DNA of 64,000 bases from Methanoplanus limicola DSM 2279 (GTDB taxonomy: Archaea > Halobacteriota > Methanomicrobia > Methanomicrobiales > Methanomicrobiaceae). The stretch's first letter is position 1, and every line of letters begins with the position of its first letter. The translations under genes and the position numbers were made by a program. The notes below the pieces were generated by a model that saw nothing but the letters and a program-made list of their open reading frames with translations, was not told the origin of the DNA and did no database searches. Below are positions 24,190-34,643 of the stretch, piece after piece. The stretch covers positions 2,334,020-2,398,019 of the forward strand of contig NZ_CM001436.1 in NCBI RefSeq assembly GCF_000243255.1, given 5' to 3'.

Positions 24190-25692
24190 TCATACCTCAA
24201 ACCCGACACTCTTAAGCTGCCGGCGGATCTCCTCTTCAGCATCACGGCTCTTCCTGAACAGATCTGAAAGCTCCCCCGTCAGCCGCTCCATCTTATCCTC
24301 AAAAGGCTCACCATCGTCCTCGACATCCGCAATTCCGACATATCTTCCGGGTGTCAGGATATAATCATGCTTTGCAATCTCATCCGTTGAAACAACAGCA
24401 CAAAATCCTTTGACCTCTTCAGGAGTTCCGGCCTCGAAATCCGAGACAGTCTTACCTATAAGCTCAATCTCCTCCTGAGTCAGTTCACGAAGTTTTCTTG
24501 ACCGCATCGTCCCCATATTCCGGGCATCAATAAACAGAGTCTTTCTCTTCTGCTTCTTCTCCCTGCTGATAAACCAGAGGGAGACCGGAATCTGCGTTGT
24601 ATAGAAGAGCTGCGGAGGCATTGCAACAATACACTCCACAAGATCAGCCTCAACGATCTTTTTTCTGATCTCACCCTCACCTCCGGACTGTGAGGATAAA
24701 GAACCGTTTGCCAGTACCAGCCCTAACCGTCCTTTGGTGGACAAGTGGTGAATCATATGCTGCATCCAGGCAAAGTTGGCATTTCCGGCAGGCGGAATTC
24801 CATACTTCCAGCGTACGTCATCACCAAGCTTGTCAGCTCCCCAGTTTGAGAGATTGAAAGGCGGATTTGCCATAATAAAATCGGCCTTCAGCGTCGGATG
24901 AAGATCATTGTAAAACGTATCCGCACTGAACTTTCCAAGGTCTGCCTCAATACCACGGATTGCCAGATTCATCTGTGCCATCTTCCATGTGGTCGGGTTA
25001 GAATCCTGACCATAAACAGAGATATTATTTATATTGCCCCGGTGGTTCTCTATGAAATGCACTGACTGAACAAACATCCCGCCGCTCCCGCAGCAGGGAT
25101 CATAAACCCTTCCCTGACATGGCTGCAAGACCTCAACGAGCGTCTTTACAACACAGGCCGGAGTATAGAACTCGCCGGCAAGTTTACCCTCCTGCTCGGC
25201 AAATTTCGCCAGACAGTACTCATACGCCCTTCCGAGAATATCCTTACTGTCGCCTTGATCTGCCATCCGGATATTTGTAAAGAGGTCAACAACCTCACCA
25301 AGCCGGCGTTTGTCAAGTTCGGGCCGGGAAAAAGTCTTGGGCAGAATATCCTTAAGGCGCCGGTTCTCCTTCTCAATTGCCCGCATTGCATCGTCAATAG
25401 CCGTTCCAATCTCTGCCGTATGTGCTCTTTTAGCAATCGCACCCCACCGTCCCTCAGGAGGGACATAAAAAACACCCTCTGCAAGGTACTCATCGCGGTC
25501 CTCCTCAAACCCGTCACCCTCTGCTTTGAGAGCATCATACTTCTGCTCAAACTTATCGGAGATATATTTTAGAAAAATCAGACCTAAAACGACATGCTTG
25601 TACTCCGAAGCATCCATATTTCCCCGAAGAACACATGCCGCTCCCCATATCTCCTGTTCAAACCCTATATCTGCGGTATTTTTATCTGCCAT
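24190..25692 (-). CDS. hsdM: Type I restriction-modification N6-adenine methyltransferase subunit
   Basis: 500 residues. The HsdM N-terminal helical domain (about 10-165) contains [20 protein letters not shown]. The methylase core has YDPCCGSGGMF (about 197-207, AdoMet binding) and ANPPF (275-279, adenine flipping), plus EFYTPACVVKTLVEVL and GRLGLVLANGSLSS. The C-terminal helix DAEEEIRRQLKSVGFEV interacts with HsdS. First gene of the minus-strand operon hsdM-DUF1016-hsdS-hsdR. Its promoter and first about 43 codons are duplicated at 26881-27359. Confidence 0.94.
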   Translation of the reverse strand: MADKNTADIGFEQEIWGAACVLRGNMDASEYKHVVLGLIFLKYISDKFEQKYDALKAEGDGFEEDRDEYLAEGVFYVPPEGRWGAIAKRAHTAEIGTAIDDAMRAIEKENRRLKDILPKTFSRPELDKRRLGEVVDLFTNIRMADQGDSKDILGRAYEYCLAKFAEQEGKLAGEFYTPACVVKTLVEVLQPCQGRVYDPCCGSGGMFVQSVHFIENHRGNINNISVYGQDSNPTTWKMAQMNLAIRGIEADLGKFSADTFYNDLHPTLKADFIMANPPFNLSNWGADKLGDDVRWKYGIPPAGNANFAWMQHMIHHLSTKGRLGLVLANGSLSSQSGGEGEIRKKIVEADLVECIVAMPPQLFYTTQIPVSLWFISREKKQKRKTLFIDARNMGTMRSRKLRELTQEEIELIGKTVSDFEAGTPEEVKGFCAVVSTDEIAKHDYILTPGRYVGIADVEDDGEPFEDKMERLTGELSDLFRKSRDAEEEIRRQLKSVGFEV

Positions 25693-26034
25693 TTATTTCA
25701 AAATCTCCCAGGCAACTGACAATTATAATAGTAACTGTTTATTTTAATTAGATATTCATAAATCAATCGAAATAACCTGAATAGTATTCTCCTCCGGACC
25801 TTTTTTCAATATCGTTTGTTAACAAAAAAACCATTGCAGTAATAAATATATAATTTACACTCCACATTAGGTATGAAAAAACCACACAAATTTCTTATGT
25901 GACAGGTAAATTCCAAAAAAAGGATACTGAATTATATGACAAAAACCAGATAATTACCATTGCCATTTGATTCAGATAATACGCCTAAATTCCTGTTTTT
26001 AAACAATCAAATCTTATGTGATGGTCATGTGACA
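25556..26034. repeat. Segmental duplication, hsdM-proximal copy (promoter plus 5' end)
   Basis: About 480 bp with strong identity to 26881-27359, covering the first codons of hsdM, its ATG and about 340 bp upstream. Both copies keep CTTATGTGACAGGTAAATTC and GTGATGGTCATGTGACA words, possible regulator sites. The rest of the gap to 26267 shows no gene. Confidence 0.8.
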
Positions 26035-26267
26035 ATTTCAGTACTTTAAACATTTCCTGAAAAATCCTGTTTTTAGCTTAGGGTATTTCTGCATAACTTT
26101 TTAAATGCTCCAAAAATGTTTTTAGAAGCGGGAAAAGGAATACTTAAAAAAGGCCAGGAGTATAATTTTGCAATTGATATAACGCAATTTAAATGATACC
26201 CTAAGAATCGCCACCCCTATATCTGTCATTTCCTAAAACACCCAGTCAGTCATATTTCATATCCATA

Positions 26268-26942
26268 TCAGTCATTACCATCTCCGGCAATCTCCCAGTG
26301 ACCGCCTTTTCTTGGCCCGGACCGTTTTATCCGCCCGGAAATTTTCAACTTTTTTATCTGCCATTCTATTCCTTTGGATGATATGCCCGTCTTTTGTGCC
26401 ATCTCGTCCATGGTGACAAACGGGTTTTCTGAAATCAGAGCGATAATTTTTTCGCGGGTTTCTTCAGTTTTATCCCTGGTACTTTCGGTTTCTTCCCTAG
26501 TACTTTCGGTTTTATCCCTGGTAATTTCGGTTTTATCCCTAGTAATTTCAGTTTTATCCCTAGTACTTTCAGTTTTATCCCTGGTAATTTCAGTTTTATT
26601 CCTGGTAATTTCAGTTTTATCCGAAGGTTTTTCCTCTGCTTTGACCAGATGGATAACTGTCCGGAAACCATCAGTTACGGTAAACTCCGGTTCAGGCAGA
26701 CCGGCTTCACTGCAACGCCTTATCATATCACCAGTTCCTGTACCCATCCGCTCAATGTACTTAGTAAGGTACATTGGTTCTGCAAGGAGTGGATTTCCCG
26801 GAACTGAGCCATGTGCAACCCGAAGTTTTTCAAGGGTAAGGGAAGGCGGAAGTGCTCCGGGATTCCAGACTTCAAGCCTGTCGGAGATGTATTTTAAAAA
26901 AATCAGACCTAAAACGACATGCCTGTACTCCGAAGCATCCAT
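26268..26942 (-). pseudogene. Chimera of duplicated hsdM 5' end and AlbA_2-type C-terminus, with heptad repeats
   Basis: The duplicated hsdM start codon is present, but codon 16 (Trp in HsdM) is TGA at 26970-26972. Translation can only restart at [20 protein letters not shown]. After SDR the sequence switches to the C-terminal half of an AlbA_2 regulator: [37 protein letters not shown] and GLPEPEF. Then come about nine seven-residue repeats of the DKTEITR type and a winged helix ([20 protein letters not shown]). Origin: a duplication of the hsdM promoter fused into an AlbA_2 gene. The 224-residue product may be made from the copied promoter as a DNA-binding protein; the ATPase/AlbA domain is lost. 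Confidence 0.65.
26455..26625. repeat. 21-bp tandem repeat array encoding DKTEITR heptads
   Basis: Eight to nine near-perfect 21-bp units (TTTTATCCCTGGTAATTTCG type on the plus strand) within the chimeric gene. Units vary at two positions (I/S, K/E), so the array mixes old and new units. Confidence 0.8.
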
Positions 26943-27359
26943 ATTTACCCGAAGAACACATGCCGCTCCTCATATCTCCTGTTCAAACCCTATATCTGCG
27001 GTATTTTTATCTGCCATTTATTTCAAAATCTCTCAGGCAACTGGCAATTATAATAGTAACTGTTTATTTTGATTAGATATGCATAAATCAATCGAAAAAA
27101 CCTGAATAGTATTCTCCTCCGGACCTTTTTTCAATATCGTTTGTTAACAAAAAAAACATTGCAGGAATAAATATGTAATTTACATTTATTTCCGGTGTGA
27201 AAAAAACCACACAAATTTCTTATGTGACAGGTAAATTCCAAAAAAAGGATACTAAATTATATGACACAAACCAGATAATTACCATTGGCATTTGATTCAG
27301 ATAATACGCCCAAAACACCATTTTTTAAAAATCAAATCTTATGTGATGGTCATGTGACA
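26881..27359. repeat. Segmental duplication, distal copy
   Basis: Partner of 25556-26034. It contains the duplicated hsdM ATG (27018) with the Trp-to-stop change and the same upstream words. It fills most of the otherwise gene-free stretch up to rsgA at 27518. Confidence 0.8.
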
Positions 27360-27517
27360 GCTCACAGCATAATGTAACAAATCAGGCAGATCTCCTGAGC
27401 AGTTATCCCGGATTAAAATCATAAAGCACCGTCCACAACTTAAAGCCAACTTCCGGCCCTTCACCCCACCGCCAGAATATTAACATTAAACGGCCAAATA
27501 TTAAATTAAGGATTAAA

Positions 27518-28621
27518 ATGACAGAAAAAACTGTACATTCTTCTGAAACCGATGAGTTACGGGCACACCAGGAACTGAGCATGGACAGTATCCAGACAGA
27601 GACATTCTCACGGTACACTGGCCCGTATATCGCCGGAAGAGTTGCAGCCAGACACCGGACTGCATTTGACGTCATCACAGAGAACAGAAAATTCCGGGTA
27701 AAAACCTCCGGTGCACTCCTTAAGATCGGAAAAATTCCGGCAGTTGGAGACTTCGTAGTCATCCTCAACCAGCCTGAAACAGGAACACGGATGATCGTTG
27801 ACATACTGCCAAGAAGGAGCATATTAACCAGGGGAGCAGCAGGCGAGGGAAATACTGAACAGGTAATTGCTGCCAACCTCGATATAGTATTCATAGTGAC
27901 AGCAGCAGGGAGCGACTTTAACCCCCGGCGGCTTGAGCGCTATCTGACAATCGTGCATGCCTCCGGCGCTAAACCTGTCATCGTCATAAACAAATCTGAT
28001 CTGGCAGAAGATGCAGAGAAGATCGCCGCAGAAGCAGTAAAAATTGCAGGCAAAGTTCCGGTAGTAACAATAAGTGCCCTTAAGAAAAACGGCCTTGAAG
28101 AACTTGAAAATTATCTCATGCCAGAAAAAACAGTCGCACTCGTTGGATCGTCAGGTGTCGGCAAATCCACCATCATCAATGCACTACTCAGTGAAGAGGT
28201 GCAGGATACATTTGACACCCGGAAATATGACGAAAAAGGCCGGCACACAACAACAGTCAGGCAGCTCTTCACCCTTCCCGGCGGTGCGGTAATTATTGAC
28301 AACCCCGGAGTGCGTGAAATTCAGATCGGTTCAGCTGCTGCCGGAATTGACGAGACATTCCCTGAAATTGCTGAATTTGCACCCGAATGCCGGTACCGCA
28401 ACTGCCGGCACACTGACGAGCCCGGATGTGCCGTTATTGAGGCAGTAAATGCCGGATTTATCCCAAAAGAGAGGCTTGAGTCATATCATCGGCTTATGAA
28501 GGAGAGTGAATTTCAGGCTGAAAAGGAAGAGATAGGGCTTAAAAGAATTGAGAAGAAGAAATATAAATGGATAGGAAAAGCTGCAAAACGGATCCATGAA
28601 GACAAAGAAAGATGCAGATGA
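27518..28621 (+). CDS. rsgA: Ribosome small-subunit GTPase RsgA (YjeQ)
   Basis: 367 residues. OB-fold (about 30-105), then the circularly permuted GTPase in order G4 NKSD, G5 SAL, G1 [10 protein letters not shown] (about 208), G2 region, G3 DNPGV. The zinc-binding tail holds [15 protein letters not shown] (about 290-305). RsgA helps the final maturation of the 30S subunit. The family is mainly bacterial; its presence in a methanogen is known for some Methanomicrobia and suggests old transfer. It is followed, with a 26-base overlap, by a GNAT gene. Start at 27518 fits the family; little sequence is left for a longer form. Confidence 0.93.
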   Translation: MTEKTVHSSETDELRAHQELSMDSIQTETFSRYTGPYIAGRVAARHRTAFDVITENRKFRVKTSGALLKIGKIPAVGDFVVILNQPETGTRMIVDILPRRSILTRGAAGEGNTEQVIAANLDIVFIVTAAGSDFNPRRLERYLTIVHASGAKPVIVINKSDLAEDAEKIAAEAVKIAGKVPVVTISALKKNGLEELENYLMPEKTVALVGSSGVGKSTIINALLSEEVQDTFDTRKYDEKGRHTTTVRQLFTLPGGAVIIDNPGVREIQIGSAAAGIDETFPEIAEFAPECRYRNCRHTDEPGCAVIEAVNAGFIPKERLESYHRLMKESEFQAEKEEIGLKRIEKKKYKWIGKAAKRIHEDKERCR

Positions 28622-29282
28622 AGAACAGCAGAAACAGATGATTATTAACAGTAGCCCAATAACGATCCGCCCGTTTGAAGAGAGTGACTCTCCGGCAGTG
28701 AACAGAATACTTGCACAGTCTTTTTACAGCAAAATTCATTCACTGACCGGCCTTTCTGAGGAGAAAGCAGTCCTTCTTGCAGAAGACGCAAAGATATTCC
28801 CGGACAGGCCGATTGACGGATATTTCGTTGCCGAATACATGGGAGAGATCGCCGGTGCAATCCTGCTGAAGTTTACAGGACAGAACAGACCAAAAGAGAA
28901 GATAGGCATATTTCCGGTTGCGAAAAAACACGGCATCTTTAAAACCCTGAAACTGCTGTACGGATTTTCAGTGCTGGTTGAGAGCGTAAGGCCGGAGGAA
29001 TGCTACATAGAATTACTCGCCACAGATAAGAAATTCCGGGGGAAAGGAATTGCAACGGCCCTTATCAGGCATGCCGGAGAGTTTGCAGAAAAGTGCGGCT
29101 TTGAGGAGTTTACACTGTATGTCGCATCCGGAAATCCGGCACAAAAACTCTACGGGAGGCTTGGGTTTGAGGTGCAGAGTTCATACAAAAGCCTGATTAC
29201 AAAGTTCATCTTCGGAATTGACACCTGGGTTTACATGATAATTCCGGCCCATAAACCTGTTGAATTCAAAGAGATAGCCTGA
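28596..29282 (+). CDS. GNAT-family N-acetyltransferase
   Basis: 228 residues. The GNAT fold is recognisable by [20 protein letters not shown] at the start, the acetyl-CoA-binding [20 protein letters not shown] (about 140-160) and the final [20 protein letters not shown]. The start at 28596 overlaps rsgA by 26 bases; an ATG at 28638 ([13 protein letters not shown]) is nearer to the domain and may be the true start, as neither has a strong ribosome site. Substrate unknown. Confidence 0.85.
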   Translation: MKTKKDADEEQQKQMIINSSPITIRPFEESDSPAVNRILAQSFYSKIHSLTGLSEEKAVLLAEDAKIFPDRPIDGYFVAEYMGEIAGAILLKFTGQNRPKEKIGIFPVAKKHGIFKTLKLLYGFSVLVESVRPEECYIELLATDKKFRGKGIATALIRHAGEFAEKCGFEEFTLYVASGNPAQKLYGRLGFEVQSSYKSLITKFIFGIDTWVYMIIPAHKPVEFKEIA

Positions 29283-29297
29283 AAAAGCCATAAGCCG

Positions 29298-30602
29298 CTA
29301 CCTCCCGTCATTCGCCTTTGCAGGTGCTTTTTCCTCCAGAACTTCTGCTTTAACAAGCCTCTCCTTAAATTTTTCAAGTTTTGGGATGAGATCAGAACGC
29401 TCCTTAGAAGCATAATTTTCAAATACAAATATGGCCCTTTTAAGGACTCTAATCTCTTCAGAATACTCTTTTTTCTTCCGGTAGATTATCGCAAGGCGCT
29501 CATACGGGAAATTTCCTTCAAAACCCTCTGCGATATTCTCTTCATATAACAAAACCGCCCCTTCAGCATCTCCATTCTTTTCAAGTTCCCTGCCTTTCAG
29601 ATTTCTCTCAACCTGGATCTTAAACCGCCTCTCTTCAGCAGATTCAGAATTTCCGGAACTGCCGGAACTGCTCTCAGCAGAGACTGAAGGGTTATTCATT
29701 CTGTTTATCAGGCCCTCAATAATTGACATGAGCATCAGGCCGGAGAAGTTTTCTCTGTATACCCTGCCATCAACATTAATATCCACCTCCACCTCCGGAA
29801 TTCCGACAAAGTACTGCATCTTCTCCCTGTTCTCCCGGTTAACTCCGATACCGTCAGAATATGGATTTATTGAGATTATCTTACTGAGACTGATAGCGGT
29901 TGTCTTTTTATTCCCGGAAAATATGAGCCTTTTTGTTGTAATTGTAAAAAGACCACGGTCAATATCCCGGATTTCATCATGAGATTCACTGGATGCACCA
30001 AACGCACCAAGACTGAAAGATACTCCTTTTGCAACCCGGAATCTTGGCCCTGCATAACCGCCTGTGGTTTTTCTGACCGCTCTTGGCTCTTTTAATGTAA
30101 TGCCCGGAAAGGTTACGATATGCTCCTCATTTATCTTCAGTATTACAGGACAGTCCGGACTTTTTCCGGGGTCAATATTTCCAAGGCTCAGTTCAGAGTA
30201 GTAATGCTCAAGATCGACAGTTCTCTGCTTCTCATCAGAAATCCCGCCATGTGAAATTCTCACCCATTCTTCCGGCGATAGTGGTTTTTCCCCATATTCC
30301 ACCCAGATTTCATTACCTTTGTCAGATACAGATATAAGTTTATATTTATCATCTTCTTTCAGAAAGACTGATCTGCATTTCGGGCAGTCGTATGATTCTC
30401 TTGATTTAAGACCCAAAAATACCTTCTTTATATTATATTGCAGGGATGCTTTTTTGCAGACCGGACATAAACCAGTCCATTCTGCCGGATTTCCGGCTGA
30501 AAAATCTTCCGGAAATTCTTCAGCATTATCCTGCTGCAACCGGTTTCCACATTTTGAGCAGAAATTCCCCTCATCATCAGACCCGCAATTGGAACATTTC
30601 AT
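29298..30602 (-). CDS. Zinc-ribbon protein with PH/GRAM-like and TPR-like regions
   Basis: 434 residues. Two zinc ribbons at the N-terminus: MKCSNCGSDDEGNFCSKCG (1-19) and CPVCK...YDCPKC (about 46-76). A domain with RGLFTITTKRLIFSGNKKTT (about 217-236) has the look of a bacterial PH/GRAM-like fold. After a serine-rich linker (about 310-325) come TPR-like helices (GDAEGAVLLYEENIAEGF, EEIRVLKRAIFVFENYA). No transmembrane segment. No precise function can be given; it could be an adaptor. Convergent with the GNAT gene. Confidence 0.8.
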   Translation of the reverse strand: MKCSNCGSDDEGNFCSKCGNRLQQDNAEEFPEDFSAGNPAEWTGLCPVCKKASLQYNIKKVFLGLKSRESYDCPKCRSVFLKEDDKYKLISVSDKGNEIWVEYGEKPLSPEEWVRISHGGISDEKQRTVDLEHYYSELSLGNIDPGKSPDCPVILKINEEHIVTFPGITLKEPRAVRKTTGGYAGPRFRVAKGVSFSLGAFGASSESHDEIRDIDRGLFTITTKRLIFSGNKKTTAISLSKIISINPYSDGIGVNRENREKMQYFVGIPEVEVDINVDGRVYRENFSGLMLMSIIEGLINRMNNPSVSAESSSGSSGNSESAEERRFKIQVERNLKGRELEKNGDAEGAVLLYEENIAEGFEGNFPYERLAIIYRKKKEYSEEIRVLKRAIFVFENYASKERSDLIPKLEKFKERLVKAEVLEEKAPAKANDGR

Positions 30603-30649
30603 AAGAGATATTCTATAAATTAATAAATAAAACTATTTGATAATGATTT

Positions 30650-31510
30650 TTAATTGATCTCATCCATTATATTTTTTTTCAATATTTCAAATTCGTCATC
30701 TGTTATATGGCCGTCTTTCTTTAATTTCACTAACCTTTCGAGATCCCCGATATCATCACCGGACTGACACCTGTCATTTTTTAACTCCTCAATATATCCG
30801 GAGGACAGGATCCCGGTTGGCAATGCAACAAAACCAATTCCCAGGATAGCTATTACACTTGCCATTAATTTTCCTATAGGTGATATAGGGTAAATATCCC
30901 CATATCCCACAGTTGTCAGAGAGGCAACTGCCCACCACATGGAATGCGGAATGGATACAAAGGCATCCGGCTGAACATCTTTCTCTGCAAAGTACATCAG
31001 TGACGAGGAAATAATTACAACCAGAAGCAGGATAAAAAAAGTTATTATTAATGCTTCTTTTTCACGAATCAAGACCCTTTTTAAAAGATTAAAGGAACGG
31101 GTGTATCTCGTAAGTTTAAACAACCTAAAAAGCCTTAAAAGTCTCAGAAGTCTTAATACCCTTAGATCCACATTAACCAGGTACGGCAGATAAAACGGAA
31201 GAATTGCCAGCAGGTCAATAATGGCAAGTGGTGACAGTGCATATTTAATCCTTCCAATTACAGGTCTGCTGAAATTTTTGTCTTCAGTACATGACCATAA
31301 TCTAAGGATATATTCTATTGTAAATACAATTACTGAAAATAATTCAATTACCAGAAATATTTCAATAGTGGCAAAATTAGTGATGCTTTCAATAATGACT
31401 GACGCTACGCTTGCGATAATCAGAACAATAATTAATATATTCAGAACAACTGCCAGTCTGCCTGAATTCTCATTCAGTTCAAGGGCATCATAAATCTGTT
31501 TTTTCAACAT
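30650..31510 (-). CDS. Voltage-gated potassium channel with SHOCT tail
   Basis: 286 residues, six membrane segments. S4 is the arginine ladder DLRVLRLLRLLRLFRLFKLT (about 115-134). The pore helix and selectivity filter read WWAVASLTTVGYGD (filter 200-205), followed by S6 with ASVIAILGIGFVALPTGIL. The C-terminal about 35 residues (DIGDLERLVKLKKDGHITDD, FEILKK) form a SHOCT motif, common as an oligomerisation helix. It conducts K+ across the cytoplasmic membrane in response to voltage. Monocistronic. Confidence 0.92.
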   Translation of the reverse strand: MLKKQIYDALELNENSGRLAVVLNILIIVLIIASVASVIIESITNFATIEIFLVIELFSVIVFTIEYILRLWSCTEDKNFSRPVIGRIKYALSPLAIIDLLAILPFYLPYLVNVDLRVLRLLRLLRLFRLFKLTRYTRSFNLLKRVLIREKEALIITFFILLLVVIISSSLMYFAEKDVQPDAFVSIPHSMWWAVASLTTVGYGDIYPISPIGKLMASVIAILGIGFVALPTGILSSGYIEELKNDRCQSGDDIGDLERLVKLKKDGHITDDEFEILKKNIMDEIN

Positions 31511-31662
31511 ATCCTGAGAATAATCTTAATTTCACTGAGATATAATTTCTATTATAAACCACAGATGCAGACTTTTTCCGGGCTTTAGCAATCGGTTATA
31601 ATTTCAGCCATTATGGTGAATCAGGATCATACAGTAACTTATAGTGGCCAGAAAACGAGGAT

Positions 31663-32280
31663 TTACCTCTTCTTACCCTTACCATACGTCTTGTCCATAT
31701 GCCATTTCTTTTTTGTGAGTGTGTTGTAAGTACCCCTTGAGATGAAACCTTTCTTCAGCATCCCGTCTGCGATCTCCTCTCTCCGGTCATATATATCATC
31801 ATAAATTTCAGACCTTACAGCCATCTTTGGGAATTTCCGGAAATTTAAGAGCAAAACCTCTTCATCTGAAAAAATGCTCTGTTCATTCACAAGCCTCTTC
31901 ATCACAATATACCGGTTTATTGTCTCCGGATCAAGCTTCATTTTTATGATGATCTGTCCTGCTATATTTCTGCCATATTCTGTAAGTCCGACGTAACCGC
32001 CGCTAAGTCTGTCACCTTCATCAGGCTCTGTGTACATAAACTCTTCATCGTTGAAGATCGGAGATTCAACCGCCTCTCTGACATCCACGGAGGATGCACC
32101 AAGTTCAGAAGGGGTAAATCTCCGCTCGAAATATGCTGAAAGGCCGTTGTTATAAGCGTTAAAGAGCATCTTTTCAAAGACTGTATATGACATTCCCTCA
32201 TCACTTATCCCAAGCATGACCAGAATTAAGCTCTCAAGCCTGCCTTCCGCCTCAAATTCGTTATCATCGTCAAAAAACAT
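31663..32280 (-). CDS. Hypothetical protein, 205 aa, paralogue of the 34644 gene
   Basis: Not recognised. Two halves are seen: an N-terminal part ending GGYVGLTEYGRNIAG, and a C-terminal helical part VLLLNFRKFPKMAVRSEIYD, DIYDRREEIADGMLKKGFIS. The same arrangement (GGHIVLTESGRDMYRK, MLMLSYNTFPKYAERSDLYE, QREAIANKLLKKGRI) is in the gene at 34644. The overall plan resembles the PadR/Panacea-type small helical proteins seen beside toxins, but no motif is decisive. Diverges from the D12 methylase gene with a 233-bp gap. Confidence 0.7.
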   Translation of the reverse strand: MFFDDDNEFEAEGRLESLILVMLGISDEGMSYTVFEKMLFNAYNNGLSAYFERRFTPSELGASSVDVREAVESPIFNDEEFMYTEPDEGDRLSGGYVGLTEYGRNIAGQIIIKMKLDPETINRYIVMKRLVNEQSIFSDEEVLLLNFRKFPKMAVRSEIYDDIYDRREEIADGMLKKGFISRGTYNTLTKKKWHMDKTYGKGKKR

Positions 32281-32513
32281 ACTATAACAACCACTTAACT
32301 CTCAGTAATCCATTATACCGTTGGTTCTTAAGAATAATATATCTTAAGTCCCGATAATGGATAAATTCGGGTAAACTTCCGGAAAAATAAATAAGACAGA
32401 TGTGCCGACAGGAGATAGCATATCTGATAATATCTACAAATCAGGCAGTTATGCCTGAAAATAAATAAAGATAAGATGTTCTGATACAGACATTACCGGC
32501 AGTTCTGACTGAT

Positions 32514-33707
32514 ATGTCACCCTTCAAACAGCATAGCGGAAGAGATGCCAGAGAGGTGCATTACCTGGCAGAATCCAGATATTCAGGAATTCCGGCAGAT
32601 TTAAAAAATTCCGGAGAGGAAAAGAGAAACTTGCATAATAAGAACAATGCTTCAGGGAATGATAACCGCAATAACAGCCACCCCTTCCCAAAAACCCGCT
32701 ACCAGGGGTCAAAGGCCAAGATTACTGAGTGGATATGGGAGAGCATAAAAGATATAGAATTTGAAACCGTCCTTGACGCATTCGGCGGCACAGGCTGCAT
32801 GTCCCATATGCTGAAGAGAGAAGGAAAGACAGTAACATACAACGACATCCTGAAGTTCAATCATATAATCGGGAAGGCACTGATTGAAAATGATTATGTA
32901 GAGCTGACAGCTTCTGATACCGAATTTCTGCTCAGAAAGGATGAGAACATAGAATATCCGGCCTTTATTCAGGACAGTTTCAGGGATATTTTTTACCTCG
33001 ATGAGGAGAACGCCTGGCTGGATATGGTCATAACAAATATAAACCTCCTTGATGACGGATACAAACAGGCTGTCGCCTGGTTTGCCCTATTTCAGTCATG
33101 CATTATTAAAAGACCATACAACCTCTTTCACCGGGCAAACCTCTATATCAGGACATCTGATGTAAAACGGAGTTTTGGCAACAAAACAACATGGGATAAG
33201 CCGTTTGAGGAACTCTTCATAAAATTCATAACAGAGGCAAATAACGCTCTATTTTCCGGCGGAAAAAAATGCAGGTCCATAAACTATGACGCACTGAAAA
33301 TTCCGGAAAGCCATTACGATCTCGTATATATCGACACACCATATATATCCGGCCGAGGTGTGGGCGTTGACTATATAGACTTCTATCATTTTCTCGAAGG
33401 CATGACAGACTACGAAAACTGGGACAGAAAAATACTGGACAGATATAAGCACCGGCCGATAGCAGGCAGGGGCGAAAATGTCTGGTCTGATAAAATGAAG
33501 ATCCACGGAGCATTTGAGGAATTGATCCGGAAATACAAAGATTCAGTGCTTGTCATCTCATACAGAAGTGACGGCATACCGTCAGAGGATGAAATAAGAG
33601 AAATGCTGAATAAATATAAAGGAAATGTCTGTGAGGTTAAAAATACGGATTACAGATACGCCCTTTCCAGCAAAAAGACCTCTGAAGTCCTCTTTATCGC
33701 TGAATGA
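32514..33707 (+). CDS. D12-class N6-adenine DNA methyltransferase
   Basis: 397 residues. After about 57 residues of an N-rich, probably disordered extension come TRYQGSKAKI (61-70), the AdoMet site VLDAFGGTGCMSHML (87-100) and the catalytic DTPY (274-277, a variant of DPPY), then IDFYHFLEGMT and DSVLVISYRSDGIPS. It methylates adenine in a short DNA site. No restriction endonuclease is adjacent; the flanking unknown genes at 31663 and 34644 (paralogues of each other) are the only candidates for partners. Could be an orphan methylase or part of a new system. Confidence 0.85.
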   Translation: MSPFKQHSGRDAREVHYLAESRYSGIPADLKNSGEEKRNLHNKNNASGNDNRNNSHPFPKTRYQGSKAKITEWIWESIKDIEFETVLDAFGGTGCMSHMLKREGKTVTYNDILKFNHIIGKALIENDYVELTASDTEFLLRKDENIEYPAFIQDSFRDIFYLDEENAWLDMVITNINLLDDGYKQAVAWFALFQSCIIKRPYNLFHRANLYIRTSDVKRSFGNKTTWDKPFEELFIKFITEANNALFSGGKKCRSINYDALKIPESHYDLVYIDTPYISGRGVGVDYIDFYHFLEGMTDYENWDRKILDRYKHRPIAGRGENVWSDKMKIHGAFEELIRKYKDSVLVISYRSDGIPSEDEIREMLNKYKGNVCEVKNTDYRYALSSKKTSEVLFIAE

Positions 33708-33942
33708 TTCTGACCCTGCAAAGTTATGTATAACCTGCCCCTGTAAACAGAGCAAAAACCGTTTGTTGTGAATTATCACACATACGGGGATTTAAAAAAA
33801 TATTTCCTCACCGGAAAATCTTCCGGAATGAGGCATAAGAGATCAATAGTATCTCTCTTACGGTGACTGAAATTATAACAGACTTTTTAATTTAACAGGA
33901 TTTATCACTGAACTTTCGGGCTAAACCCTGAATTATTATTTT

Positions 33943-34095
33943 TCAGTTGTTGAATTCGGTGTATCCGCACTTACCGCAGGAGACACGGTCCTTGTGCTGA
34001 GCCATATAGACACCGGCTCCGCAGCGTGGGCAGTTCTTCTTATCTGTTACTGCCTTATCGCCCTCAACATTGTAATACTTGTAGCGGCTGACCAC
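33943..34095 (-). CDS. rps27ae: 30S ribosomal protein S27ae
   Basis: 50 residues from a GTG at 34095. Starts [15 protein letters not shown] and holds the zinc finger [20 protein letters not shown] followed by GKCGY. The GTG is preceded by GGAGG ten bases upstream, located in the last codons of S24e, so the two genes are coupled. In many archaea the pair is followed by the kae1-bud32 gene; here a convergent DNA methylase gene follows instead. Confidence 0.93.
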   Translation of the reverse strand: MVSRYKYYNVEGDKAVTDKKNCPRCGAGVYMAQHKDRVSCGKCGYTEFNN

Positions 34096-34100
34096 CGGAA

Positions 34101-34400
34101 TCAGGCCTCCTCTTCTGCCTTAACTTCAGCTGAGTTGCGCTGTACAAGATAGTCAAGCTCAGTAGATTTCAGCACCTCTGCATCTGCGTAGATGCGTGCC
34201 TTTGCGATGATTTCCTGCTTACCAAATTCGCTTTTGAGTGAATCAATGACGCAGTTTTCTGTCGGAACATTGCGCATTGCACAGAGTTTACCGAGTATCT
34301 CTTTTCTCGAAGGTGTCGCACCCTCGTAATTAATTACGAATTCAAGCTCTGTGCGGTTCAGAAGCTTGTTTTCCCCTTCCTTATTGAATACAAATTCCAT
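34101..34400 (-). CDS. rps24e: 30S ribosomal protein S24e
   Basis: 99 residues, usual length. [34 protein letters not shown] and [20 protein letters not shown] are the conserved blocks; the acidic AEVKAEEEA end is typical. Archaeal/eukaryal-specific small-subunit protein. Transcribed with S27ae five bases downstream. Confidence 0.95.
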   Translation of the reverse strand: MEFVFNKEGENKLLNRTELEFVINYEGATPSRKEILGKLCAMRNVPTENCVIDSLKSEFGKQEIIAKARIYADAEVLKSTELDYLVQRNSAEVKAEEEA

Positions 34401-34563
34401 GAATATCTATAGATATTGTATGCAGATTTATTTAAAACTATCAAATAGTCACATCTGATCCGGGCAGCCTCTGCCGGGTTGGTATAAGTCATCAGATGAG
34501 AGCAGAGATACGCCGATATTTACAGGGAGAAATTTCCCGCCGGCCCTAAGCCGGATTTCCGGT

Positions 34564-34633
34564 CAAAAAAAAAGTCACCCATGAGACTGCGGGTTCACAG
34601 ATGATGAATGAAACAGTTATTGTTTCATAGGAG
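34564..34633 (+). repeat. Dispersed 65-bp hairpin repeat, copy 2
   Basis: CAAAAAAAAAGTCACCCATG, then GGTTCACAGATGATGA and a perfect 8-bp-arm hairpin ATGAAACA-GTTAT-TGTTTCAT, then AGGAG. Here it is not attached to a gene on the plus strand; it lies just after the stop of the minus-strand 34644 gene. Confidence 0.75.
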
Positions 34634-34643
34634 TCAGGTGGGA

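Noticed and set aside
27403-27894. 163-codon frame antisense to the rsgA start
   Set aside because: Overlaps the conserved RsgA OB-fold region; shadow frame.
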